A stretch of DNA of 64,000 nucleotides from Kingella denitrificans ATCC 33394 (lineage in GTDB: Bacteria; Pseudomonadota; Gammaproteobacteria; Burkholderiales; Neisseriaceae). Positions 43,027 through 51,103 of this stretch are shown piece after piece. The first letter of the stretch is position 1, and each line of letters begins with the position of its first letter. The stretch covers positions 472,059 through 536,058 of the forward strand of contig NZ_GL870929.1 of assembly GCF_000190695.1 (NCBI RefSeq). Direction: 5' to 3'. The position numbers were made by a program, and so were the translations under genes. The notes under the pieces were generated by a model. The model was not told the DNA's origin. It was given only the letters and a program-made list of their open reading frames with translations, and did no database searches.

Positions 43027-43542
43027 ATGAAAAAACTCCTCCTCCTCCTGCTTGCCGCCGCCATCCTGCCCGCCCAAGCCGCCGACTACTTCCTGCCGGA
43101 TGCCGAATGCGACGGCAGCGCCAACGTCCGCGCCGCACCCGACACGCGCAGCAAAATCCTCGCCGAGCTGGATTCCGAAAGCCCGCAACGCAAAATCCTC
43201 GGCAGGCAGGGCAAATGGTTGCGTATCCAACTAAACGGCGGCCGCACGGGCTACGTCCACCAAAGCCAGGGCTATATCGTGCAGAACTACATTGTCGCCA
43301 GCCCCGACGGCTCAGCCAACGTCCGCCACAACGTAATAGATGAAGGCCAGCCGATTACACGGCAGTCCGAAATCCTCACCACCCTGCCCAACGGCACGCG
43401 CGCACAGATTATTCCGAAATTGAACAGGGGCGACTGGCTGTATTACACCAATCAGGGTGCCTATACCGAAAAAAACGAATACGGCAACAACGTACATATT
43501 GAGGGCTATATCCACAAAAGCCAGCTGCGCCGCGCCGATTAG
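43027..43542 (+). CDS. Secreted bacterial SH3-domain protein
   Basis: The 171-residue product has a strong Leu-rich signal peptide (ending AQA, about residue 18) and two SH3b-like segments. The first is DGSANVRAAPDTRSKILAEL followed by KWLRIQLNGGRTGYVHQSQ (about residues 28-80). The second is DGSANVRHNV followed by LPNGTRAQIIPKLNRGDWLYY (about 97-140). Such domains often bind peptidoglycan. CAAAGGAAACCCCACC precedes the ATG. Confidence 0.85.
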   Translation: MKKLLLLLLAAAILPAQAADYFLPDAECDGSANVRAAPDTRSKILAELDSESPQRKILGRQGKWLRIQLNGGRTGYVHQSQGYIVQNYIVASPDGSANVRHNVIDEGQPITRQSEILTTLPNGTRAQIIPKLNRGDWLYYTNQGAYTEKNEYGNNVHIEGYIHKSQLRRAD

Positions 43543-43550
43543 ACAGCCTG

Positions 43551-43610
43551 AAAACGAGCGAAGCGAGTTTCTGCGAAGCTAAAACGAGCAAAGCGAGTTT
43601 CTGCGAAGCC
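43551..43610 (+). repeat. 30-bp tandem repeat, two units
   Basis: AAAACGAGCGAAGCGAGTTT plus CTGCGAAGCT, then a second unit with one or two changes. A further single unit lies at 42941-42970. The first unit follows a CAGCCTGAAAA DUS fragment. Intergenic, upstream of lipB. Confidence 0.75.
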
Positions 43611-43656
43611 AAAACACAAAAAGCAGCCTGCACCCGCCCCCTCCAAAGGAAACGCC

Positions 43657-44271
43657 ATGAACATCAAAAAACTAGGCAAAGCCGACTACGCCCCCACCTT
43701 TGAAGCCATGAAAACCTTCAACGCCGCGCGCACGCCCGACACCGAAGACGAAATCTGGTTGGTCGAACACCCGCCCGTGTTCACCCAAGGGCTGGCCGGC
43801 AAACCCGAACACCTCCTGCTACGCAGCGACATCCCCGTCGTCCAAATCGACCGCGGCGGCCAGATTACCTACCACGGCCCCGGTCAAGTCGTCGCCTACA
43901 CCATGATTGACTTCAAACGCCGCCATGTGAGCGTGCGCAAAATCGTCTCCGCGCTGGAAAACGCCGTCATCGCCACACTGGCCGAATACGGCATCCCATC
44001 CGCCGCCGACCCCGACCGCCCCGGCGTGTATGTCGGCGAACGCAAAATCGCCTCACTCGGGCTGCGCATCAAAAACGGCGCGGTGTATCACGGCCTTGCC
44101 CTGAACGTGGACATGGATTTGTCGCCCTTCCGCCAAATCAACCCCTGCGGCTATGCCGGCATGGAAATGACCCAAATCGCCGACTATGTCCAACCCTGCC
44201 CTGCCTGGGACGAAGTGGCCGACAAACTCGCCGCCCATTTGACGCGCGAACTGGATTTTCAGGCAGCCTGA
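43657..44271 (+). CDS. lipB: Octanoyltransferase
   Basis: The 204-residue enzyme moves octanoyl groups from acyl carrier protein to lipoyl domains. Key motifs: DRGGQITYHGPGQVVAY (about residue 68), KIASLGLRIKNGAVYHGLALN with the active Lys (about 130) and INPCGYAGMEMTQI with the catalytic Cys (about 165). AAAGGAAACGCC precedes the ATG. The stop codon TGA lies in a DUS of the AGGCAGCCTGAA type, which also encodes the end FQAA. The next gene starts three bases later. Confidence 0.95.
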   Translation: MNIKKLGKADYAPTFEAMKTFNAARTPDTEDEIWLVEHPPVFTQGLAGKPEHLLLRSDIPVVQIDRGGQITYHGPGQVVAYTMIDFKRRHVSVRKIVSALENAVIATLAEYGIPSAADPDRPGVYVGERKIASLGLRIKNGAVYHGLALNVDMDLSPFRQINPCGYAGMEMTQIADYVQPCPAWDEVADKLAAHLTRELDFQAA

Positions 44272-44274
44272 ACT

Positions 44275-44739
44275 ATGAAACCGCCTATTCTGCCGCTTGC
44301 CGTGTTCCTGCTCGCCGCCTGCCCCGCGCCGCAGGCCGCCGATAAAGCCTCAAGTCCAGCCGAAAACCCCGCCATGCCGAACGAAGCCGTTTCCATACCG
44401 CAAATGCGCGCCAACGCCGAAGAACGGCCGGCGGCCTACGATTACCATAATGCCGCCTATTGGGCATACGAACTCAAACGGCGTGGCGAACCCCTGCCGC
44501 CGCATTTGCAGAAAGTGCTGGACGAAGAGCAGTTCGTCCCCGACCAGCCCGTTTCCACCGCCTCCACCTATTACCTGCGCCCCGAACGCGTTGCAGAGCT
44601 GACCGCCAAAGCCGAAAACGGTGACCGCCGCGCCGCCGAGCGGCTATATTGGTTCTACCTGTTTGTCGGGCCGGAACCAGGCAAAACCGACCCCCAAGCC
44701 GTCGAATACTGGCGCAAAAAGGCGGGGATTGAAGAATAA
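44275..44739 (+). CDS. Lipoprotein of unknown function
   Basis: The 154-residue product has a lipobox LLAAC (Cys16), a low-complexity linker and a helical C-terminal part (RVAELTAKAENGDRRAAERLYWFYLFVG, then DPQAVEYWRKKAGIEE) resembling a single Sel1/TPR-like repeat. It starts three bases after lipB and is probably coupled to it. No function can be assigned. Confidence 0.75.
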   Translation: MKPPILPLAVFLLAACPAPQAADKASSPAENPAMPNEAVSIPQMRANAEERPAAYDYHNAAYWAYELKRRGEPLPPHLQKVLDEEQFVPDQPVSTASTYYLRPERVAELTAKAENGDRRAAERLYWFYLFVGPEPGKTDPQAVEYWRKKAGIEE

Positions 44740-44838
44740 GGTTTCAGGCAGCCTGCAACGAGAAACAAGCCGTTTGGCAATCGCTTTTTGGAAGCCGGCA
44801 TGGTTGGGCGGAAATACCGCAGTTGGCATAACGATTGA

Positions 44839-44944
44839 TATAGTCGATTAAAATGGCAATGATACGGTGTTGGCTCGCCTTGACGTACTATTTGTACGCC
44901 TTGCGGCTCGCCGCCTTGTCTCATTTTTATTTTAATCGACTATA
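44839..44944 (-). mobile_element. Correia-like MITE, copy 2 (inverted)
   Basis: 106 bp, the same length and 16-bp ends as copy 1 at 42474 but opposite orientation; the interiors differ at only a few positions. It lies in the gap between the lipoprotein gene and the following hypothetical gene. Confidence 0.88.
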
Positions 44945-44960
44945 AAAAGCAGCCTGCACT

Positions 44961-45482
44961 ATGGACAAACTCCACCTTCCCCAATGGCATAGCCCCGAAC
45001 ACGTCCGCGACATCCTGCTCGCCCTGCCCGAAAAAAAGCGCAACCGCGCCCTATACGAGCTCATCTGGCAGTTCGACCACTATAATCCGCAAGGCGTTCT
45101 GGAAAGCGAAGCCCAGCTCGCCACCCTGCGCCTGCTCTGGCACGACCCGCGTTTTCAGGGACTGGAAAACATCGAATGCTGGCTGAGAGAAGTGCTTTAT
45201 TTGGACGAAGACAACGGCTCATGGCTTGCCCTGCAACCCGAAATCGAAACGCTACTGGACGTGCTCCACCCCGAAACCTGCGGCGAATATGGCGAACACG
45301 GCGGGATGCATCACAGCGCGGCCACGCTCGAACCCTTTGTCGCCCGCATGATTGCCCGAAACACCGAAAACGCACGCTACACCGCCCGCTGCTGCCTGTA
45401 TTGGAGCAAATCCCTCTGCCGCCAGCGCCCCGATTTTGACGAATGGCTGAAAAATGAAATCCGCAGGCTGCATGGGAAATAA
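44961..45482 (+). CDS. Hypothetical protein
   Basis: The 173-residue soluble protein is rich in Leu, Trp and charged residues and predicted helical (HSPEHVRDILLALPEKKRNRALYELIWQF, then ENARYTARCCLYWSKSLCRQRPDFDEWLKNEIRRL). I do not recognise a family. The ATG lies two bases after a DUS that itself abuts a MITE, and no ribosome-binding site is visible, so the insertions may have replaced the original start region. Frame and codon use look coding. Confidence 0.6.
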   Translation: MDKLHLPQWHSPEHVRDILLALPEKKRNRALYELIWQFDHYNPQGVLESEAQLATLRLLWHDPRFQGLENIECWLREVLYLDEDNGSWLALQPEIETLLDVLHPETCGEYGEHGGMHHSAATLEPFVARMIARNTENARYTARCCLYWSKSLCRQRPDFDEWLKNEIRRLHGK

Positions 45483-45924
45483 GGCAAATGAGTGCAGGCT
45501 GCTTTTTAAATCGTGAAAAAGCAGCCTGCACATTTATATTGAGAATGTTATCTGGTTAATCTACGCACATGATATGAAAAACATATTAAATAACATTATT
45601 AATATCTAAAAATCTGTTTTAGAGATAATAAAAGTTTATTAATATTAGCTATATAAATATTATTATACTGTTATTTTAATAACTAAAAGACTTTTAGTAC
45701 CTATCTGATTCCACCTTAACATATAACATATATATCAATTTCGATTATGCAAAAACGTGGATATTGGGATATTCAAAAAGCTGCATGCTGCTCAGCTAAA
45801 GTGTCGAGTTAAATTATTTGCCCTAATACTGAGTTATCTAGAAGTGGCTACGCATTATCTGCCTTTACACCAAATTTTCATATTCCAGTACACGCTTATT
45901 TATCCAATTTATCCGCCTCCATGT
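45483..45924. other. AT-rich region beyond the CRISPR array (trailer side)
   Basis: About 440 bases. It starts with an inverted DUS pair (about 45492-45533), then becomes strongly AT-rich with many ATTAATA-like words. No gene or RNA recognised. It lies at the old end of the array. Confidence 0.6.
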
Positions 45925-47590
45925 CGTTTCAATACAGCAACCCGAAGGTGGTTGGTCGCATATTTGTTCAAAATGGCGCGAATCAGGGTATTTCAACACA
46001 CGGCCGCCTGAAGGCGGCTGACGATTAACGATGTGCGTAAAAATATCCAGCGGTTGTTTCAACACACAGCCGCCCGAAGGCGACTGGCGGTATGACAACG
46101 ATTACTTTTGACGGTATCCGGTTTCAACACACAGCCGCCCGAAGGCGACTGCATCGCACAGGCGGATGGCGCTGTTATCGCCTTTGTTTCAACACGCAGC
46201 CGCCCGAAGGCGACTGTTTTTCCGCGCAGTGGGCCAGCTGCCACAAACCAGTTTCAACACGCAGCCGCCCGAAGGCGACTGTTTCGGGCAGTACGTCGCA
46301 TTGGTAGCGCTGCCAGTTTCAACACGCAGCCGCCCGAAGGCGACTGTCCAAAACCATGTTGTGTGCACGCAGTTTTTCAGTGTTTCAACACGCAGCCGCC
46401 CGAAGGCGACTGGCTGTCCTCTTAAACCATGCTCTACTGCCTGAAGTTTCAACACGCAGCCGCCCGAAGGCGACTGGCGGCAAACCCAGTTCAAAAGAGA
46501 GTTCGACTAGGTTTCAACACGCAGCCGCCCGAAGGCGACTGGGGCGCAAACCGATACCCATATCGCCGTAACCCGCGTTTCAACACGCAGCCGCCCGAAG
46601 GCGACTGCCGAAAGTCTTATCCTTTCGGGGGTTTTATCATGTTTCAACACGCAGCCGCCCGAAGGCGACTGGGCAGCTGAAAGGACGAAATATGGTAACA
46701 CTGGAAGTTTCAACACGCAGCCGCCCGAAGGCGACTGTCCACCTTGCCCAAACCCAAGAGCCGGGCAAACTGTTTCAACACGCAGCCGCCCGAAGGCGAC
46801 TGCGGAGATTGACACCATGGCAAAAAAAACAGGGCTGTTTCAACACGCAGCCGCCCGAAGGCGACTGAGGGAAATGGTGAGCGGGATGGCGGATAAGAAA
46901 CGGTTTCAACACGCAGCCGCCCGAAGGCGACTGCGCATCCATACGGATAAGGCTGTGCAAATCGACTTCGTTTCAACACGCAGCCGCCCGAAGGCGACTG
47001 GTGGTACATCGGCTATAACAAAGACATGGCGCTGGTTTCAACACGCAGCCGCCCGAAGGCGACTGTTGGACTGGCTGCGCGATTGGCTGGCGCGGATGTT
47101 GTTTCAACACGCAGCCGCCCGAAGGCGACTGCTGATGGATTTGACCTGGCCGCCGTTGCTGTGCGTGTTTCAACACGCAGCCGCCCGAAGGCGACTGTTC
47201 GGTTTGGCCGCCGTGCCTGATACCATGCGCGGTTTCAACACGCAGCCGCCCGAAGGCGACTGGCTTGATATTCGCCAAAGGGATAAGGTTGCCTTTGGTT
47301 TCAACACGCAGCCGCCCGAAGGCGACTGATGACCATCCAGAAAATCCGTGATAGAGCCGCCGCAGTTTCAACACGCAGCCGCCCGAAGGCGACTGCAAAG
47401 CGCAACCGCTGTTGCAACTGGTGCTGTGTGTTTCAACACGCAGCCGCCCGAAGGCGACTGGGCAGACCTTGCCGCATTGGAAAACATGGGCGTGGTTTCA
47501 ACACGCAGCCGCCCGAAGGCGACTGTGATTGATTCGGTTAATGCGGTAATCCAAGGGGTGTTTCAACACGCAGCCGCCCGAAGGCGACTG
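45925..47590 (-). CRISPR. Type I-C CRISPR array, 26 repeats and 25 spacers
   Basis: Repeats of 31 bp, on the plus strand starting GTTTCAACACGCAGCC and ending GAAGGCGACTG, recur every 64-67 bases, giving spacers of 33-36 bases. On the minus strand, the likely transcribed one, each repeat ends TTGAAAC and contains the hairpin GTCGCC-TTCG-GGCGGC. The repeat at 45925 is strongly degenerate, that at 45990 moderately, and those at 46056 and 46121 share an older ACACACAGCC variant; the other 22 look identical. Degeneration at the left end places the leader on the right, next to cas2. Confidence 0.97.
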
Positions 47591-47779
47591 AGCCTCTCTC
47601 AAAAGCCTTGCTCCATCAGGTTTCGCAACCCCAATTTCGCTAAGCTCTCAAGAAAAGCGCGAACGCGAGTATAACACAGCCTTTTCCGTTACACCCGCAT
47701 TCGCAATATCCTGATTGTTAAAGAACAATCCCCATTCGCCAACCCTGCCGCATTTTCATGAGAACCGCAGGTTGGCGAT
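47591..47779 (-). promoter_or_regulatory. CRISPR leader between cas2 and the array
   Basis: The 189-base leader contains, in the direction of transcription, a hairpin from CGCCAACC/GGTTGGCG just after the cas2 stop, a perfect boxA, and a TTATAC that could be a -10. New spacers should be added at 47590. Confidence 0.75.
47716..47726 (-). promoter_or_regulatory. boxA antitermination motif in the CRISPR leader
   Basis: GTTCTTTAACA on the minus strand matches the boxA consensus GYTCTTTAANA exactly and lies 126 bases upstream of the first repeat, in the direction of array transcription. boxA recruits the Nus complex; some other CRISPR arrays are known to use it to avoid Rho termination. Confidence 0.75.
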
Positions 47780-48073
47780 TCACACAATCAACGTATCCTT
47801 AAACACATCCACCGCCGGTTTCGCGCCGTGGTGTTCCACTTTGCGCCGCCATTTGCTGCCCAGATGGTAAAAGCGCAGGCTGTCGGTTTCGGGGTTGTAG
47901 GTTTTCAAAAGTTTGTCTTTTAAAACAACCCACTGGTCGGGTGCGATGTCGCATTCAAACACCGAATACTGCACGCGCACGCCGTAGTCCAGACACAATT
48001 TCGCCACGCGCCGCAACCTTGCCTGCCCTTCCGCGTCTTCCAGCGAAATATCGTAAGTAATCAGCATCAGCAT
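47780..48073 (-). CDS. cas2: CRISPR-associated endonuclease Cas2 (type I-C)
   Basis: The 97-residue protein pairs with Cas1 in spacer acquisition. It has the ferredoxin-like Cas2 fold signature LITYDISLEDAEGQARLRRVAKLC, with the metal-site Asp in YDIS, and VQYSVFECDIAPDQW. The length is typical. GGGAAT lies upstream of the ATG. Last cas gene before the leader. A native DUS and a Neisseria-type DUS sit between it and cas1. Confidence 0.96.
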   Translation of the reverse strand: MLMLITYDISLEDAEGQARLRRVAKLCLDYGVRVQYSVFECDIAPDQWVVLKDKLLKTYNPETDSLRFYHLGSKWRRKVEHHGAKPAVDVFKDTLIV

Positions 48074-48102
48074 TTTGTATTCCCATGTGCAGGCTGCTTT
48101 AT

Positions 48103-48114
48103 AGGTCGTCTGAA
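48103..48114 (+). repeat. Foreign-dialect DUS (AG-mucDUS type) between cas1 and cas2
   Basis: AGGTCGTCTGAA lies four bases after a native DUS (48087-48098). It is the left-most of ten Neisseria-dialect DUS in the cas region. Confidence 0.85.
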
Positions 48115-48147
48115 AATGTCCAACCCGTTTTCAGGCAGCCTGCAAAC

Positions 48148-49161
48148 CTATCTCATCAAAAACGGCGGATATTCCACCAAATCTCCGCGCAAATGCCGCG
48201 CCAACAGCATTGCCTGAATATACGGCAGCAGCCCGATTTCCACTTCTTCGCCTAAAAACGGATGAACGATTTTCTCCTGCTTTTTAGCCTGCAAAGCTTG
48301 GAACAACAGCTTACGCGCCTCTGCTTTCAAACTTACCGCGCCGCTTGCCTCGGTAACAAAATCCTGCGGTTTGATTTGCCCGCGGTTAATCAGCGACAGC
48401 ACCAACCTGTCCGCCCACCACGCGCGGAATTCTTCCAAAATATCCTGTGCCAGACTGTCGCGCCCCGGTCGGTCGGTGTGCAGAAAGCCCACCTGTGGGT
48501 CCAGCCCCACGCCTTGCAGCGCGCCGCTGATGTCCTTGCCCAAGATGCTGTACACAAACGACAGTAGCGCGTTCACCCCGTCTCTGGGCGGACGGCGGTT
48601 GCGCCCGTCAAAAGAAAAGCCGCTTTTTTCGCTCAAAAGCTGCCCGAATACGCCAAAATAATGCGCCGCCGCATCGCCCTCAATGCCGCGTACCACGTCC
48701 AGCTCCGCCGCGCCCTTCAACTGCCGCAGCGAAATATTCAAAGCATTGACCGCACTTTGAATCGCCGCATTCTCGCCATAATTGCGAATCTGCCGCTGAA
48801 GCACCCGCTTACTCGCCTGAATCTTCGCCGCAATGATATTGCGCGCAACCGGTACGGGATTTTGCTCCGACACCCGATACTGCGCCCGACGCAACAGCAC
48901 ATTGCCGCTCTGCCGCCCCTGAAGCCGCCCCAAGAAACGCCCGTTTTCGGTAAAAAACGCCAAATTCACATTATTTTCACCGCAAAACCCCAGCAGAAAT
49001 GGCGACACCAGCACATTCCCAAAACAGAAAATATGCCCGATGGAATGCACCGGCAACTGCGCCACCTTCTTACGCTCCTGTTCCACCACCAGCGTCTCAC
49101 GCTCCTTATGCAGATAGCTGCCTTGGGTGGTGATGTAGAGCGTGTTTTGCAGTTTGCGCAT
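48148..49161 (-). CDS. cas1: CRISPR-associated endonuclease Cas1 (type I-C)
   Basis: The 337-residue integrase inserts new spacers. Metal-binding residues lie in VRGIEGDAAAHYF (Glu, about residue 160), VGFLHTDRPGRDSLAQDILEEFR (His about 228, then Asp/Glu). The start MRKLQNTLYITTQGSYL is typical of I-C Cas1. CAAGGAGTTTCCCC precedes the ATG. The gene contains a perfect Haemophilus-type USS core (48749-48757). It is separated from cas4 by the inserted ATPase gene. Confidence 0.96.
   Translation of the reverse strand: MRKLQNTLYITTQGSYLHKERETLVVEQERKKVAQLPVHSIGHIFCFGNVLVSPFLLGFCGENNVNLAFFTENGRFLGRLQGRQSGNVLLRRAQYRVSEQNPVPVARNIIAAKIQASKRVLQRQIRNYGENAAIQSAVNALNISLRQLKGAAELDVVRGIEGDAAAHYFGVFGQLLSEKSGFSFDGRNRRPPRDGVNALLSFVYSILGKDISGALQGVGLDPQVGFLHTDRPGRDSLAQDILEEFRAWWADRLVLSLINRGQIKPQDFVTEASGAVSLKAEARKLLFQALQAKKQEKIVHPFLGEEVEIGLLPYIQAMLLARHLRGDLVEYPPFLMR
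48749..48757 (-). repeat. Haemophilus-type uptake signal core in cas1
   Basis: ACCGCACTT on the plus strand, AAGTGCGGT on the minus strand. Perfect match to the 9-base core of the Pasteurellaceae uptake signal sequence. Confidence 0.7.
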
Positions 49162-49269
49162 GGGGAAACTCCTTGGGTTTTGACCGCAGTTTTGAAATTA
49201 ATGGATTGGTTGGGCTTCCTGAAAAGTAGGTGGGTTAGGTTAATTAGAATACTATAACGCAATAAATCA

Positions 49270-51066
49270 TTAATTCTTCTTCATAATATCAATTAAGAAT
49301 TTTCTAACCTCTGGATATTTCTTATCAGCATCAATTAGTAAATCGGTTATTTTTCTATTACCAGAAAGATTAAAGTGAGAAGCTAACCCTCCTTTCATAC
49401 TTATAGAACAAAAACTGAGTGATCCTATACCACCAGGATTTTTATCCTTTAATAATAGATCCATTGAAGCTAATATACCATCATCGGCAAATCCCTTATT
49501 CTTTAATTTTCTATCTAATTCCTTAAAAGAAAATTTTGATATATTTTTTCTAGAAAGCAATAATGATGATAAATGAAAAATTAGCTCTGGGTAGATAAAA
49601 TCTTCAATTTCTAAATTACTTTTAACATTCTGTAAATTACTTAAATCTGGTAAATCTCCAGTTCTGGTAGGAATAAACTTACAATCCACTTGGATATTCT
49701 TAAATTTTTTTCCTTTAATCAATTTATAACATTTTCTTCCTTCCTCATCATTATCAAATAGTAACGTAATTTTGGGTTTTTTAGTTGAGTCAGAATACCA
49801 ATCATCATAAAACTCTAACTCTCTATCATATTTATTAACGCCATCAATAGAAATTATCCTTTTAGTCTCTATTTTAAACAACTTACATAATTCGGAAATA
49901 TATTTTTTATCACATTCTCCTTCGACAAATATATTATAATTATCTAAAAGATCAGTTTTATCTTCCTCTAGACCTAAATACTCTCTAATTTTTCTAGCTC
50001 CATCATCTTCTGATAGATCTATAGATATGGTATTAATAGAATTAATATATGTGTTAGTTCGTTTATAAAGCTTTTCTTCACCAATTTCCTGATCTAGCAA
50101 AATGACATTTTTTAAACTGGAAGAATCAATAAATTCTGGTGAGTGAGTAGTAACAATAACTTGGTGTTTATTTGATATATCATATAAAACATCTCTTAAC
50201 TTTAATTGAAGCCCACGATGCAGAAAAGCATCTGGTTCATCAATACAAAATATTATATTCTTCTTTGTTCTTGATAATTTTTCAATAATTTTCTGATGTA
50301 AGAGTATAAATCCTAATTTCTGCAATCCTGATCCTTTTCCTTCATTATTAAATCCTGCTTTATCATCAATATGAAAACTAATATCTTCTGAAATTAGATC
50401 TTGAAATTTTTTTACTTTGGCATTGCTTTTAAATTCAACAGACCAATTTTCATTAAACTGCTGGAATAATGGGTTGATTTCTTCAGCTAACTGATTTAAA
50501 ACACCCACCAACCCATTATTATAATTCTCAAAAGATGATTTTAATTCTCCTTTTAAACCTGAAAATCTAGATTTATCAAATTCAATTGCATATACATCAT
50601 TAATAATCAGGTTAATCAAATCAGGGAATGAAATATTGATTGCTGGAATATAAAAAAATACAAAATTTTTAATTAGATCATTGATGTGAGATTCAGTTAA
50701 TTCTTTCTTGGGTTTTCCTCCTCCTATACCTTCTGGATAAAGAAATCCTTTATTATTTATAGAAACCTCACCTTCTATCATCTCTATTCTTCTAATTAAT
50801 TCATATAGCTTACCTTTTGAATCTTCAAACTGAAGATTAATTTCAGTTGCTACAGAACCTCCTCTTGTGTTTTGTTTTAAATGCGGAGCATCTTTATTAA
50901 AAACATATTCATCTGGATTAAAAAATAAATTTAATGCTCGTAGCACATTAGTTTTCCCAACGTTATTTGGACCGCATATACTAATAAAATTATTATCCAA
51001 ATCAATTTCTAGCTTTAGGTCATTTATAGATCTAAACCTCTTAATATCAATTCTTTTAAGCTTCAT
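49270..51066 (-). CDS. OLD-like AAA ATPase with TOPRIM nuclease domain, inserted in the cas operon
   Basis: The 598-residue protein starts with an SMC/RecF-like ATPase: Walker A CGPNNVGKTN (residues 31-40), a signature-like GSGLQKLGFILLH, Walker B IIFCIDEPDAFLH (about 268-280) and the switch VIVTTHSPEF. The C-terminal part has TOPRIM motifs NIFVEGECDKKYI (about 378) and TLLFDNDEEG (about 435), then NLEIEDFIYPELI. OLD-family, Gabija GajA and fused PARIS proteins share this design, and all are anti-phage or ATP-controlled nucleases. No GajB-like helicase is nearby. It is AT-rich, co-oriented with the cas genes, 37 bases after cas4 and 108 before cas1, with GAGGG upstream. It carries no DUS or USS. 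Confidence 0.85.
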   Translation of the reverse strand: MKLKRIDIKRFRSINDLKLEIDLDNNFISICGPNNVGKTNVLRALNLFFNPDEYVFNKDAPHLKQNTRGGSVATEINLQFEDSKGKLYELIRRIEMIEGEVSINNKGFLYPEGIGGGKPKKELTESHINDLIKNFVFFYIPAINISFPDLINLIINDVYAIEFDKSRFSGLKGELKSSFENYNNGLVGVLNQLAEEINPLFQQFNENWSVEFKSNAKVKKFQDLISEDISFHIDDKAGFNNEGKGSGLQKLGFILLHQKIIEKLSRTKKNIIFCIDEPDAFLHRGLQLKLRDVLYDISNKHQVIVTTHSPEFIDSSSLKNVILLDQEIGEEKLYKRTNTYINSINTISIDLSEDDGARKIREYLGLEEDKTDLLDNYNIFVEGECDKKYISELCKLFKIETKRIISIDGVNKYDRELEFYDDWYSDSTKKPKITLLFDNDEEGRKCYKLIKGKKFKNIQVDCKFIPTRTGDLPDLSNLQNVKSNLEIEDFIYPELIFHLSSLLLSRKNISKFSFKELDRKLKNKGFADDGILASMDLLLKDKNPGGIGSLSFCSISMKGGLASHFNLSGNRKITDLLIDADKKYPEVRKFLIDIMKKN

Positions 51067-51103
51067 ACAATACCCTCAATTCAATAATTAAAATTTAAAA
51101 ATT

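Noticed and set aside
42474..44944. Composite transposon bounded by the two MITEs
   Set aside because: No transposase lies between them, and the genes inside (SH3 protein, lipB, lipoprotein) look like ordinary chromosomal genes; an inversion or pair mobilisation is only speculative.
45757..46011. 84-aa frame at the trailer end of the array
   Set aside because: It runs into degenerate CRISPR repeats; AT-rich with no ribosome-binding site.
46092..47674. Many open frames across the CRISPR array on both strands
   Set aside because: They are translations of the repeat (QHAAARRR, STRSRPKAT, QSPSGGCVLK) and have no gene features.
49162..49269. Separate promoter for cas1
   Set aside because: A TATAGT lies on the minus strand but no convincing -35 is seen, and the near-USS ACCGCAGTT occupies part of the gap; not strong enough to annotate.
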